The notes under the pieces were generated by a model. The model ran no database searches and was not told where the DNA came from. It saw only the letters and a program-made list of their open reading frames with translations. A DNA stretch of 64,000 bases from contig NC_045429.1 of the NCBI RefSeq assembly GCF_902635505.1, positions 164,508,997 through 164,572,996 of the forward strand. Reading direction: 5' to 3'. Of this stretch, positions 9,560-20,599 are shown in pieces. Position 1 is the stretch's first letter. Each line of letters opens with the position of its first letter. The stretch comes from Sarcophilus harrisii (taxonomy: Eukaryota > Chordata > Mammalia > Dasyuromorphia > Dasyuridae). The position numbers and the translations under genes are program-made.

Positions 9560-10660
9560 AAAGATTCTTTATGATAAAGGCCTCATTTCCAAAATATATA
9601 GTGAGTTGACTCTAATTTATAAGTAAATCAAGTCATTCTCCAACTGCTAGATGGTCAAAGGATATGAATAGACAATTTTCAGAAGATGAAATTGAAACAT
9701 TTCTACTCATATGAATGGATGTTCCAAATCACTATTGATCAGAGAAATGCAAATTAAGACAACTCTGATACCACTATACACCTGTCAGATTGGCTAATAT
9801 GACAGGAAAAAATAATGATGAATGTTGGAGGTGATATGGGAAAACTGGGACACATACATTGTTGGTAGAGTTGTGAATGAATCCAACCATTCTAGAGAGC
9901 AATCTGGAATTATGCTCAAAAAGTTATCAAACTGTGCATACCCTTTGATTCATCAGTGTTACTACTGGGCTTATATCCCAAAGAGATATTAAAGAAGGGA
10001 AAGGGACCTGTATGTGCCAAAATGTTTGTGGCAGCTCTTTTTGTAGTGGCTAGAAACTGGAAAATGAATGGATGCCCATCAATTGGAGAATGGTTGGGTA
10101 AATTGTGGTATATGAATGTTATAGAATATTATTGTTCTGTAAGAAATGACCAGCAGGGTGAATACAGAGAGGCTTGGAAAGACTTACATGAATTGATGCT
10201 GAGTGAAATGAGCATAACCAGGAGATCATTATACACTGCAACAACAATACTGTATGAGGATATATTCTGATGGAAATGGACATCTTCAACAGAGAGTACA
10301 TCTAATTCAGTTCCAATTGATTAATGATGGACAGAATTAGCTACACCCAGAGAAGGAACACTGGGAAATGAATGTGGATTAGTTGATTTTTTGTTTTTCT
10401 TCCCAGGTTATTTTTACCTTCTGAATCCAATTCTTCTTGTGCAACAAGAGAACTATACGGTTCTGCACACATATAATATATCTAGGAAATACTGTAACAT
10501 ATTTAACATGTATAAGGCTGCCAGCTATCTAGGAGAGGGGGTGGAGGGAGGAAAGGGAAAAGTTGGAACAGAAGTATGTGCAAGGGATAATGTTATAAAA
10601 AATTATCCATACATATGTTCTGTCAATATAAAATTACAATAAAAAAAGAAATAGAAGATA

Positions 10661-11829
10661 TGAATAAAAACTTACTTTATTAATAAATAAGAGTAGTTTA
10701 CAAATTCTTGAAGAGGTAAAAAAAGTAAATGAAAACAGGACTATCACAACTGATGTACATAGAAAAGTTAAAAAATTTCAATGAGATATTCTTATATAGC
10801 TAAAAAAACAAAAACAAAAAGCTTAAATAAATAGAATTTTCTTGCATTTTTCACATTTCTGAGACCAAAAGAAGCTCAAATCAGAGTTTTATTTGGAAAA
10901 GGAACTTCTGTGGCTAATCATAGAGCAAAAGCATATTCTGCTGCATCTTCTATACCCTCTGCTGAATATCTGCAGCACTGCTATATTCACTGTATTTAGA
11001 ACAGCTAGCCTAAGACTTCACAGCATAAGTTGCATTCTCTATTACCAAATAAAATCTAAATCATGTGCTTTAACATTTTAATGTTAAGCATTGTGCTCTA
11101 ATAAGTAAAAAGCAATCAAAGATCCTCATATGCCTAATGTGGGAACTCTTAATTAATCAGAACATTTAATTCTTCCCCAATCTTTCTCTAATCAGCAGAA
11201 CAAATCAGGGTTCGCTGTATTACTCCATTGGTTGTCTAGACTAAAGAAAGTGGTACAGAAACCGCTGATGATGCAAATTAAACTTAAAGGTGTACTGGGC
11301 ATATAATTTTAATTTTTATTGGTTTTGTGTTTGTTTGTTTGTTTTTTAATAAAGACACACCTCTTCTAGGTAAGTCTTACTGAATTATCCCAAAATATGT
11401 CAGCAGAGGGCATCATGCACCTTTAAGAGAAAGTTTGTTCTGCTAGGAAGATAATTCACAGGAGACTAGTTAATTTCTATCTTACTCTGACAACATGTTC
11501 AACTTGTTTTACAAATAATGTTTAAGATTTAAGAAAATGCATAGCAAACTAATAAGGTCGCCAAAACACATACTTCTTGGATATGTCTCTATTTTCCCTC
11601 GAGCTGTCACAACATTAGATATAGTAACAAGTACCACATATGGAAACCAGTATAGCTGAACTTAGCTAGGAGAGTTTGGTTTGCTTACCAAAGTCTGAAG
11701 CTGCCCATGGGCATCACTTTCAGGAATTATTTAAACTGCTTTTGATCTACCCTCCCTGACCCAAGCAAAATGCAATAAATATTCAATATCTCTCCCCTTC
11801 CCCACCATTGCTATAATATTGTTTTATTT
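10661..11829. other. Repeat-poor intergenic block downstream of ENPP1
   Basis: I recognise no repeat from about 10860 to 11800. It holds an octamer-like ATGCAAAT (11271-11278), a CCATTGG box and a balanced base composition unlike its AT-rich neighbours. It has no ORF beyond 62 codons. It could be a conserved regulatory element of ENPP1 or of the next gene; that is inference only. Confidence 0.35.
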
Positions 11830-12500
11830 TTTTATTATTATAGCTTTTTATTGACAAAACATATGCATGGGTAATTTTTCAACATTGACCCTTGCAACAA
11901 CTTCTATTCCAACTTTTCCCCTCTTTCCTTCCACCCCTTCCCCTAGATGGCAGGTAGTCCTATACACGTTAAATATGTTAAAGTATATGTTAAATACAAT
12001 ATATGTATACATATTTATACAGTTGTCTTGCTACATAAGAAAACAAGCAAGCAAACAATAACAGAAAGAAGGTAAATGTTATGTTGTGGTCCACACTCAT
12101 TTACCAGTGTTCTTCCACCAGGTGTAGCTGGTTCTGTTCATTACTGATCAGTTGGAACTGATTCGGATCCTTGCATTGTTGAAGAGAGCCACTTCCATCA
12201 GAATGGATCCTCATATAGTATTGTTGTTTAAGTGTATAGTGATCTCTGGTTCTGCTCATTTCACTTAGCATCACATCTCTCCAAGTTTCTCTGTATTCAT
12301 CCTGCTGGTCATTTCTTACAGAACAATAATATTCCATAACATTCATATATCACAATTTACTCAGCCATTCTCCAATTGATGGGCATCCATTCAATTTCCA
12401 GTTTCTAGCCACTATAAAAAGGGCTGCTGCAAACATTTTTGCACATACAGGTCCCTTTCCCTTCTTTAATATCTCTTTGGGATATGAGCCCAGTAATAAC
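11830..12500 (-). mobile_element. L1 3' end, antisense
   Basis: It reads TAGCTTTTTATTGACAAAAC, CATATGCATGGGTAATTTTT, CCCCTTCCCCTAGATGGCAG and then the antisense ORF2 end as far as GGGATATGAGCCCAGTAATA. The minus strand at 12101-12346 keeps an 81-codon open piece of the ORF2 C-terminus (MEYYCSVRNDQQDEYRETW). It is 5'-truncated. I could not fix a target duplication. Confidence 0.85.
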
Positions 12501-12689
12501 CAGTAATCTATTTTAAAGGAAGTTTCCATAATGTTTCATCCTTGAAGAATCCCTTGTCTCTTCAATGCTAATCTCTGTTCACAGTTTCCTCTCATTCTCT
12601 TCCTCAGTTTCTTTTTTTTACTTTTTATCCAGATCATTATTACAGGGAAATTCCAAAGAAGGGATTCTCTCTCCACTTCCAATCAGCCT

Positions 12690-12890
12690 CTGCTGTGCAA
12701 TTTACAGTCGCAAAAAAAATCTCATTTTATCCTCATAACGATTTTGGGAGATAGATGCTATTATTATCCTCATTTTGCAGAAGAGGAAACTGAGGAAGTC
12801 AAAGGAAGCTTAGGGTCACATAGTTAGTAAATATATAAGATCATATTTGAATCTATGTTTCTTTGACTCTAAGCAGGTTCTTTGATATTC
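12690..12890 (-). repeat. MIR, antisense
   Basis: TTATCCTCATTTTGCAGAAG, GAGGAAACTGAGG and GGGTCACATAGTTAGTAAAT are the antisense MIR core. Confidence 0.75.
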
Positions 12891-13551
12891 AAGGTGGCCT
12901 CTCACTATTGGAGAGAGGAAAGAGAAATTATGAAGACCTAAGAGAATCAACAATGTTCATGCTCTCTGAATAAGAGATATCATAGAACCTTAGAAATGAA
13001 GAGTATTAACTAAGTGCAGTTTAACCTAGGCAAGTGGTTATTTATGAAGCTACTAAAATAATAATTAATATTTACCATATTGGAGACAAGCTTCTTGAGG
13101 GTAAGGCTTATTTGATTTTTGTCTTTGCATACTAAATGCTTATTGAATTAAATTATATGTAACTATAATTCAACATATTCAATAACAGAAAACTCAGGCA
13201 TCTTATCCTTATTTTGAATAGGTCTGGTTGTCAGAAAATTTTTCTTCCAGCTGAAATCTGTTTCTGGTGTTCCTTCCTAGGATCAAGCAGAACACATAAA
13301 ACCCCTCTTCCAGCAGTTATCATGGCCTCCCCAAAATTTAAAATATCTCAGCCTGTTTCAAGCAGTCCTCATGTGACATGGTTGCCAGACTTTTTGTCTT
13401 GTAATTAATTAATTTAATGGCAATAAAAACCAGAACTCAGAACAAACTTCAGAAAGTAGTAGAAACAACTCTATATTTATAATCATGTATCCTGGACTTG
13501 AAGTTCAAAATTCCTTTCTAACCTTGAATAAACCCATTTAATCACTCTAAG

Positions 13552-13568
13552 CTCCAGTTTCCTCTTCT
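13552..13568. repeat. 17-bp target-site duplication
   Basis: CTCCAGTTTCCTCTTCT here is repeated exactly at 14324-14340 and flanks the antisense L1 between them. Confidence 0.92.
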
Positions 13569-14323
13569 TCTTTTTTTTTTTTTTATATTTTTTTTTTTTT
13601 TAATAGCCTTTAATTTACAGGATATATACATGGGTAACTTTACAGCATTAACAATTGCCAAACCTCTTGTTCCAATTTTTCACCTCTTACCCCCCCCACC
13701 CCCTCCCCTAAATGGCAGGATGACCAGTAGATGTTAAATATATTAAAATATAACTTAGATACACAATAAGTATACATGACCAAAACATTATTTTGCTGTA
13801 CAAAAAGAATCAGACTCTGAATTATTGTACAATTAGCTTGTGAAGGAAATCAAAGATGCAGGTGTGCATAAATATAGGGACTGGGAATTCAATGTAAATG
13901 GTTTTTAGTCATCTCCCAGAGTTCTTTTTCTGGGCATAGCTAGTTCAGTTCATTACTGCTCCATTAGAAATGATTTGGTTGATCTCGTTGCTGAGGATGG
14001 CCTGATCCATCAGAACTGGTCATCATCTAGTATTGTTGTTGAAGTATATAATGATCTCCTGGTCCTGCTCATTTCACTTAGCATCAGTTCGTGTAAGTCT
14101 CTCCAGGCCTTTCTGAAATCATCCTGTTGGTCATTTCTTACAGAACAGCAATATTCCATAATTTTCATATACCACAATTTATTCAGCCATTCTCCAACTG
14201 ATGGACATCCATTCAGTTTCCAGTTTCTAGCCACTACAAAAAGGGCTGCCACAAACATTCGTGCACATACAGGTCCCTTTCCCTTCTTTATAATCTCTTT
14301 GGGATATAATCCCAGTAGTAACA
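13569..14323 (-). mobile_element. 5'-truncated L1, antisense, inserted in a MIR
   Basis: It is 755 bp. Read on the minus strand it holds the last 104 codons of ORF2 without a break (LLLGLYPKEIIKKGKG to TTILDDDQF, 14324-14010), then the 3'-UTR and a long A-tail (T-run on the plus strand). A perfect 17-bp duplication and close match to the 54-kb copy mark it as young. Confidence 0.93.
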
Positions 14324-14430
14324 CTCCAGTTTCCTCTTCTATGAAATGGGGATAACAATGCTACTATTCCTATCTCACATTATTATTATAAAGAGGATAT
14401 AAATGCAATTTTTGTAGGTAATAAAGCACC

Positions 14431-14457
<27 letters not shown>
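14431..14457. repeat. (TA)n microsatellite
   Basis: This is a pure TA run of about 27 bases just right of the split MIR. Confidence 0.95.
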
Positions 14458-14462
<5 letters not shown>

Positions 14463-14734
14463 TGTTAATTATTCCAGAGGTAGACTACATATTTTAGAAT
14501 AACTCCTGATTCCTAAGTCTCTCTCCTTACTTCACACACATAGATAAATTGGAGATCTTATATATATAGATAAAGGAGCTATTATGCTATTGCATATTCC
14601 CATTATCAACTAATTCAAAGGTTAGAAGTGAGAAAGTAAATGTAATTCTCACACCCAACTCCCTTTTTTTCATGACTTCCTTTTATTCAATCAAATGAAA
14701 CAGTACTTATAAAGTTCTTAGCAGAATGCCTGGC

Positions 14735-15010
14735 ACATATTTGCTATTGTTTTCCCTTCATTTTCAAAGAGGTCCCAATGACATAATGGGATGATGTTCT
14801 AACTTATAAGTGAATTGGATTTAAGTGAGGCAGAATTACACTAAGTCATTACCCTCGTTCTCTCTTTCGGGATCATTAAAGTCCAGTGGTAAAACAAAAG
14901 CCATGACAACTGGTGATTGTGTGAGATGACCTTGCCATCTTTGATGTCTGACTAAGCCCCACGATGTCAGAGTAGCTACTTCGTCCTTCTTTATGATCAT
15001 TGGAACAAAT
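14735..15010. repeat. Unclassified old marsupial repeat
   Basis: TCAAAGAGGTCCCAATGACA, GTGAATTGGATTTAAGTGAG and CTTTGATGTCTGACTAAGCC are phrases I associate with a dispersed marsupial repeat, possibly the 3' end of a CR1-group LINE. I cannot name the family with confidence. Confidence 0.45.
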
Positions 15011-15314
15011 TTAAAAATTCTCCAGTGAAAAAAGTCTTTACATGATTGGGGTAGACACCTTAACTCACCAACAGATTTGAGACCTATAAGTTACTCTGAA
15101 TTTAGGTTAACTCATCTGCTGAAATAGTTTATTGGAGTATGGCTTCTGTGTATGGTATAGCTTTTTTTGAACTATAGGTGAGAATTGAATGGCATGTAGA
15201 CATAAAGGTATATGGGCAACTTTGAAAGAAGCCTCCACAGCAGAACTGCTAGTCTTCCTTGATGCACTCTGGCACATAGCTGGCACTTAATAAATGCTTA
15301 TTTCTTACCTCTTT

Positions 15315-15560
15315 GCCTTATTGACAGCTAGATGGCACAATAGAGAACACCTGGAGCCAGAAAGATTTGAGTTGAAATTCAGTCTCAAACATTTTTCACT
15401 TGTGTTGTCCTGCAAGTCACTTAAACTTTCTGTTCAGTTTCTCCAAATGTAAAATGTGAATAATAATAACACCTACATCCCAGGGTTGTTGTGAGGATCA
15501 AGTGTGATAATATTTGTAAAGTGTTTAACATTGTTCCTTAATAAATGCTTATTTTTCATC
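15315..15560 (+). repeat. MIR/CORE-SINE, sense
   Basis: GACAGCTAGATGGCACAATA, GTCACTTAAACTTTCTG and CCCAGGGTTGTTGTGAGGAT match the MIR core, with TAATATTTGTAAAGTG at the 3' end. Confidence 0.75.
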
Positions 15561-15724
15561 TCCCATTATCAGATGATAGATTGTAGTGCTAATGTAAAAC
15601 TCCCAACCTAGACATCATCACCTACATTTGCTAAAATACTGACTTGATCTATATTTCCATTATGAGTTGTAAAAAACTAGCTTGAAAGTCTATCTCCTTC
15701 ATACCATATTGGAATATCTTTTTT

Positions 15725-15970
15725 TTAATGGTAACTACTTATATGGGTGTTGCACCTCAAAGCTGACAAAGCACTTCACATATTTTATGTAATTGGCACC
15801 TTTTAGTAACCCTGTGGTTAGTATTTCACTCATTTTACAGATGAGAAAACAGTGGCTAAGAAGGCAAATGACTTGCCCAGGCTAACATCTAATAAGTGAC
15901 TGAGTCAGAATTTGAACTTAATTTCTTGATTCTGAATCTAATGACTTATCTACTGTATGACCCAACTGCT
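15725..15970 (-). repeat. MIR/CORE-SINE, antisense
   Basis: CATTTTACAGATGAGAAAAC, AATGACTTGCCCAGGCTAAC and GACTGAGTCAGAATTTGAAC show an antisense core that ends directly against the hAT element at 15979. Confidence 0.75.
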
Positions 15971-15978
15971 CTTTAGAC

Positions 15979-16329
15979 CAAAGCTTCTTAAGCTGCATCA
16001 CCACCCCATATGGGGTCATGTAACTGAATATGGGGTAGTGAAAATTTTGTCAATGGTAAAAGGTATCAAATATTCCAACAAGATTTAATTTTTAATGTAA
16101 AAATAAATAAGCAGTCCATCTCATTAGTATGCAAATTTGCTTCCATTATTAATAAATTGTAAAATTATGTGGATAACAAAGAATTATTTTTAAATAAATC
16201 TCTTTATGATTTATTATTATTAAACGTTTGATTTAAATACTTATTTAATATACCTCTCTAAACCTGGGGTCATGTAAAAAAAATTTTAGTAAAAAAGAAT
16301 CATGAGGGGAAAAAGTATAAGAAGCCCTG
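15979..16329. mobile_element. hAT-type MITE
   Basis: It is 351 bp. The left end CAAAGCTTCTTA and right end TAAGAAGCCCTG are near-perfect terminal inverted repeats of the hAT form CAGGGCTTCTTA. The flanks CTTTAGAC (15971-15978) and CTTTAGGT (16330-16337) fit an 8-bp hAT target duplication with two changes. No transposase is encoded, so it would have depended on an autonomous relative. Its age is probably great, judging by AT-rich decay of the middle. Confidence 0.78.
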
Positions 16330-16338
16330 CTTTAGGTA

Positions 16339-16339
<1 letters not shown>

Positions 16340-16389
<50 letters not shown>
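16340..16389. repeat. (TG)n microsatellite
   Basis: About 25 TG units begin just right of the hAT MITE. Confidence 0.95.
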
Positions 16390-16392
<3 letters not shown>

Positions 16393-17600
16393 ATTAAATA
16401 CTAGAGATAAAAAGCAAGGAAATAACAACCTCTACCCTCAAGCAGCTGACAGTCTAATTTGGTAAACAGCTTGCAAAGAACTATGTACAAATTTTATACA
16501 GCTAAATGGGAAAAAAATCTCAGAGGGAAGGCACTAGCAATAGGTAACAGAAGAGAACAGAGAAAAGGCCTACTGGGGGAAGGGACATGAGACTGGTATT
16601 GAATCACAAAGTAAGATATGAGGGAGAGACAATAGGCAAGAGCATCCCAGGAAGGAGGAATATCTAATAAAATGGCACAGAGTAAAGAGATGAGGTTATC
16701 TTGTGGGAGAAACAGCAAAGAGATCAATTTTCTTGGCTCTCTGAGTATTTGGGAGGTTCCTAATAATTCTTAGGATAATAAAATGCTAGCTTTAAAACTA
16801 AAAGGGACTTTAGAGGCTATTAAATTTGATTTTCTAATTTAGCAAGTGGAGAAATGAGTTGCAGAGACAATAACTGATTTTCCCAGAGGCAAACAGATGT
16901 ATGAATCAAAACACATGATAAACATTTGTTGAATTAATGAAACTTAATAGACATAAATGTAAAAATGTAAAATTAAGTTTTTGAAATTATTTTGCCATAG
17001 GATAGTAGGATCTTAGATTTAAAGCTAAAAGAGAAGAGATAATCTAATACAACTTTTTATTTTAAAGATGAGAAAACTCAAGAACCTGTAGTATCTAAAA
17101 CTGTTACCTAAAACCCTGTCATGTGACTGCATTTATGCTGCTCCTCTTTGTGGTGTGAGTGGCAGATTAATCTCAAAGTGCTTAAATAGGAGTCTATACT
17201 AATACTCTCTTTGAGAGACTTGAACAGAAGCACTAGCTCTGGGAAATGGGGTGGCAAGTGTGTCTTGCTGCTCTATTTATCTCATTTTCATCACTCTTTT
17301 ATTACATTAATTATTATTCTTTTCATTAAATAAATTTAATTTGTTTTTCTATGATGTAGTATGTAAAAGTAATAATTAAAAGTAAAGGAGTAGATGTCAT
17401 TTTCAAGAAATAGAGAAGAGAAATAGAAGAAAAGAACACTAGAGACCAAATCTCATTTAGGGGACTGAAAGAATTAAGAAAGCCAGAAAAAGAGAAAAGA
17501 GAAGGAATTGTCAGTGAGTTAAGAATATAACTAAGAAAGTGGAGATACTGAAATCAAGGGCAAGGGGAGTTTTAAAAAGAGATGCTCAGTAAGATTTGTA
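16390..17600. other. Intergenic, no gene seen
   Basis: Positions 16410-16470 resemble the marsupial phrase CCCTCAAGCAGCTGACAGTC of an old dispersed repeat. Positions 16760-16920 resemble a weak MIR. No coding ORF is supported. Confidence 0.5.
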
Positions 17601-17604
17601 AATT

Positions 17605-17880
17605 GAGGTTAGCTAGGATAGAGTACTGGGCCTAGAGTCAGGAAAACTCAAGAAGACTGAATCTGAACTCAGACATTTACTAGATGTGTGATCCTAGGCA
17701 AATCACTTACCCCTGTTTGCCCCAGTTTTTTTCATCTGTAAGATGAGCTGGAGAAAAAAAATGGCAAACATTTCAATTTCAATATCTTTAGTTTAAAAAT
17801 ATCTTTCAATATCTTTAGTTTAAAAAAAAAAAAACCCTGAATGCAATCTTAAAGAGTGGGAACACAACTAAACAACATTT
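17605..17880 (+). repeat. MAR1-type CORE-SINE, sense, with internal duplication
   Basis: GAGTACTGGGCCTAGAGTCA, TGTGATCCTAGGCAAATCAC and TCTGTAAGATGAGCTGGAG are the SINE body. Near 17780-17822 the phrase TTTCAATATCTTTAGTTTAA occurs twice in tandem, a local duplication within the element. Confidence 0.8.
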
Positions 17881-20395
17881 GCAAATGCTTTGGAGAAGTT
17901 GGAGAGCATGAGGAATGAAAAATGGTCTTTTGACTTACCCTAGTTAACAGGCTATTGTTTATCTTTGAGAGAAAAATTTCCATGAAGTGGTGACAGAAGA
18001 GACTGGATTTCAAAAGGCTAAAGAGAAAGAAGAGAATAGATGATTAGGAAAGAGAAGTGCTGTTAAAATACTGAGAAATGTCTGACAGTGAAAGAAAAAG
18101 GAATATTTGAAGAGGAACTAATGAAGATCAACTGATCATTTTTTCAAGACACAGGAAACCAAAAAACCAAGAGGGGATGGGTGGATTCAGAGAGAAAATA
18201 ATTGAGATCCTGAAGGGATTCAACTTAGAAAGGTACAGGAACATCTTTTTCTCTGAGATAGGCAGTTAAAAAAGAAGGGTACACAGACAAAATGAAGACA
18301 TGGAGGAGAAAAAAAGAAGAAAAGTATAAATGTCATTAAGATAAACTCTGTATTACCTACTTGTCAACACTGAGGACTCAAGGTCAAAGAGAAAGGTAAA
18401 ATGAACAATTACATTTGGGCTATTTCCTACCATTTAAAATATATGCCTTTATGGATAATGTGTTGATATGTATTGTTATTTCAGATTCCTTCATGATGCT
18501 TTCATAATGTAGTCCTAAATTTGGCATGGCACATAATTATTAATGAGATTCTCATAGGATCATAAAATTAAGATAAAAGGAACCTTGGTGGATCTATAAT
18601 GTATGTTTCTTGGACTATTTTTATTTCATTTTTGTGTCTCCAGTGCCCAGCACAAAGTTTAGGACAAAGCAGGCACTTGTTGAATGGCTTAATCTAGCCC
18701 CTTTTATTTTACAGATCAGGAATTCAAGACACATTAAAGTCAAGTGATTTTCCCAAGATCACACAAGCACAAAGTGGCAGAGTGATATTCAAACTCACAT
18801 CACCCGCCATCAAATCCATCCCTCTTTTTTCTATATGCTACAGTCTCTCTTGCTGTAAGGCTTTGTAAGGCTTAGAAAGGGGTTAAGGGAAAATTCTACC
18901 CATCTTGAGTTAAAGTATCTGACAGCTGTTTACTTTCACTCTCATCACTCATATCCCTTTCAGACACTCCATTTCCATCCCCCATCCCCAAGGCTGCTCT
19001 ATTTATCCTCCAACTGGTGGAAGGTTCCATTTGACCTAATGGTTTTGAGAATCCAAGGTTATTCTCAGACCACTTTCACCTTAACAAATGATTGTAAGAG
19101 GGGTCAGCTTTCTACAAGAGAAACAGTAGGTGCTTTGTATCAGGTTCTCTATTTAACATGTCAACATTCTGAAAAGTTCATTCTTTCCTAGTTTGCTCAG
19201 CGGGCTTTGAGCTCTCCATGGGATGAAGTCAATGAAACAATTGTGTCAACCCAGAAAAGATGTTCTCTTGTTTTAATCCAGCTTTGACTATGGCAGCAAC
19301 AAGACATTTATGAATGAACCCTTTCCTCATGCATATATTTGGAGATAGTAAGAGATCCAAAATACCAACCATTGTTCAAGAATAGGGGAGGGTATAATGA
19401 ATAATGGATCCTAGTATCCCTATCCTGCAGCTGGATTTCTTTGACCAGAGACCAGCAAGCTAATGCTGAATGTATCCTAAGAGTAAAGCTGTTTTCAAAT
19501 TGTATTTTAAATTTTGATGGAAGGTCCGAGCCTCTTTCTTGTTGGGAAGTCCTCAGCTTCTGTTTCCTCCTGCCAAATGAGACCATTGCACTAAATGACT
19601 CTAAGGTCCCTTCCAATTTTACATTTATGACCCAAAAGTCTTGTCATATAATAAGTGTTTTCAAAGTTTGACAACAAAAAAAAAATAGCTAGTTAGCATC
19701 TGTGTAGTACATTGTAGTTTGCAAAAATTATCACATTTTATCCTCATAAGCTTGGAAGATAGATGCCATTATTACCCCTATTTTATAAATGAGGAAACCA
19801 AGGTAGACATATGTTCAATTATTTGCTCAGGGTCAAATAGCTAACAAGTGTCTGAGATGAGATTTAAATCAGGTCTTTCTTACTATAAGTCAGGTGTTCT
19901 AATCATCAAAACCACTTGGCTTCAAGATTTAGACAGTTGGTCAAGAAGATGAAGGGTATTATTATTATTAAAATTATTCTTTCTATTATTAGTATTAAAC
20001 AATATAAAAAGGATATTCAAGAGTGGAGGGATAGACAGGGATTTTTATCCTAGAGGAAGAGGAGGAAGGGCCAAATTATGGAATAACTGGACTACCACTC
20101 AAGGAGATAAAGCAAAACTCTAAAAAGAGTTTCAAATTGTACCTGCTGTGTTTTCCCGATTTTCTTAAGAATTAACTGAAATGCTTTACAAAATTTTCAG
20201 CACTATTTAAATGACACATTTTCCCAAAAAAAATTCTGTGATTTTATCTATTTGGGGAGGCCCTGTGAGACACTTTTATCTCCAAGGAAGATCATTACCC
20301 TGTCTTATCTTTACTATGAGAATGTGTTATTAAAGGATGCTATGAAATCTTTGCTGTAGATCTTTAACAATAGATTATTTTCCCTATCAGTAAGT
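17881..20395. other. Intergenic with old MIR/L2 pieces
   Basis: Positions 18600-18690 look like an L2 tail (CAGTGCCCAGCACAAAG). Positions 18700-18830 and 19690-19925 are antisense MIR cores (ATTTTACAGATCAGGAATTC; TATTTTATAAATGAGGAAAC). The 102-codon minus-strand ORF at 19308-19616 matches nothing I know and shows no codon bias worth a gene call. Confidence 0.55.
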
Positions 20396-20488
20396 AGCAA
20401 TCTGCTTATTAGCTCAGATAAGTCTTATCATGTTTCTCTGAAATGATCCCTGTCATTTCTTATAGAACAATAGTATACCATTATTTAT
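20396..20488 (-). repeat. Duplicated old L1-like segment, copy 1
   Basis: AGCTCAGATAAGTCTTATCA, GTTTCTCTGAAATGATCCCT and GAACAATAGTATACCATTAT recur at about 20902-20990 with a 3-base indel (CCCT then ATTGTC). The phrase is the antisense of the VRNDQQ-like part of an L1 ORF2. Confidence 0.7.
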
Positions 20489-20599
20489 CATGTTCTTTAC
20501 ATACATTATCTCATTTGGTCCATAAGACAAGAATTAATCCCTATTTTACAGATGAGGGAAGAGGTTCAAAAGAATTGACTTACTATTTTTATTTAATTT

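Larger units (their letters stand above)
7534..10645 (+). mobile_element. 5'-truncated L1 (host copy), split by a younger L1
   Basis: The host L1 is 7534-7634 plus 9574-10645. It begins within ORF2 (KKPLYKQN-like) and continues after the interruption with DKGLISKIYSELTLIYK. It runs through the C-terminal MQIKTTL and CPSIGEWLGKLWYM regions to a GGGGGTGGAGGGAGG tract and an A-rich tail. Exact 15-bp duplications flank the whole. Many substitutions set it apart from the younger copy inside it. Confidence 0.9.
13490..14420 (+). repeat. MIR split by an L1
   Basis: The MIR core AATCACTCTAAGCTCCAGTT and CCTCTTCT is cut at 13568 and resumes at 14324 with CTCCAGTTTCCTCTTCT followed by ATGAAATGGGGATAAC. 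The repeated 17 bases are the target duplication of the inserted L1. Confidence 0.8.

Noticed and set aside
19308-19671. Opposed ORFs of 102 and 76 codons
   Set aside because: They overlap on both strands, have no recognisable domain and no splice or promoter context; probably chance.
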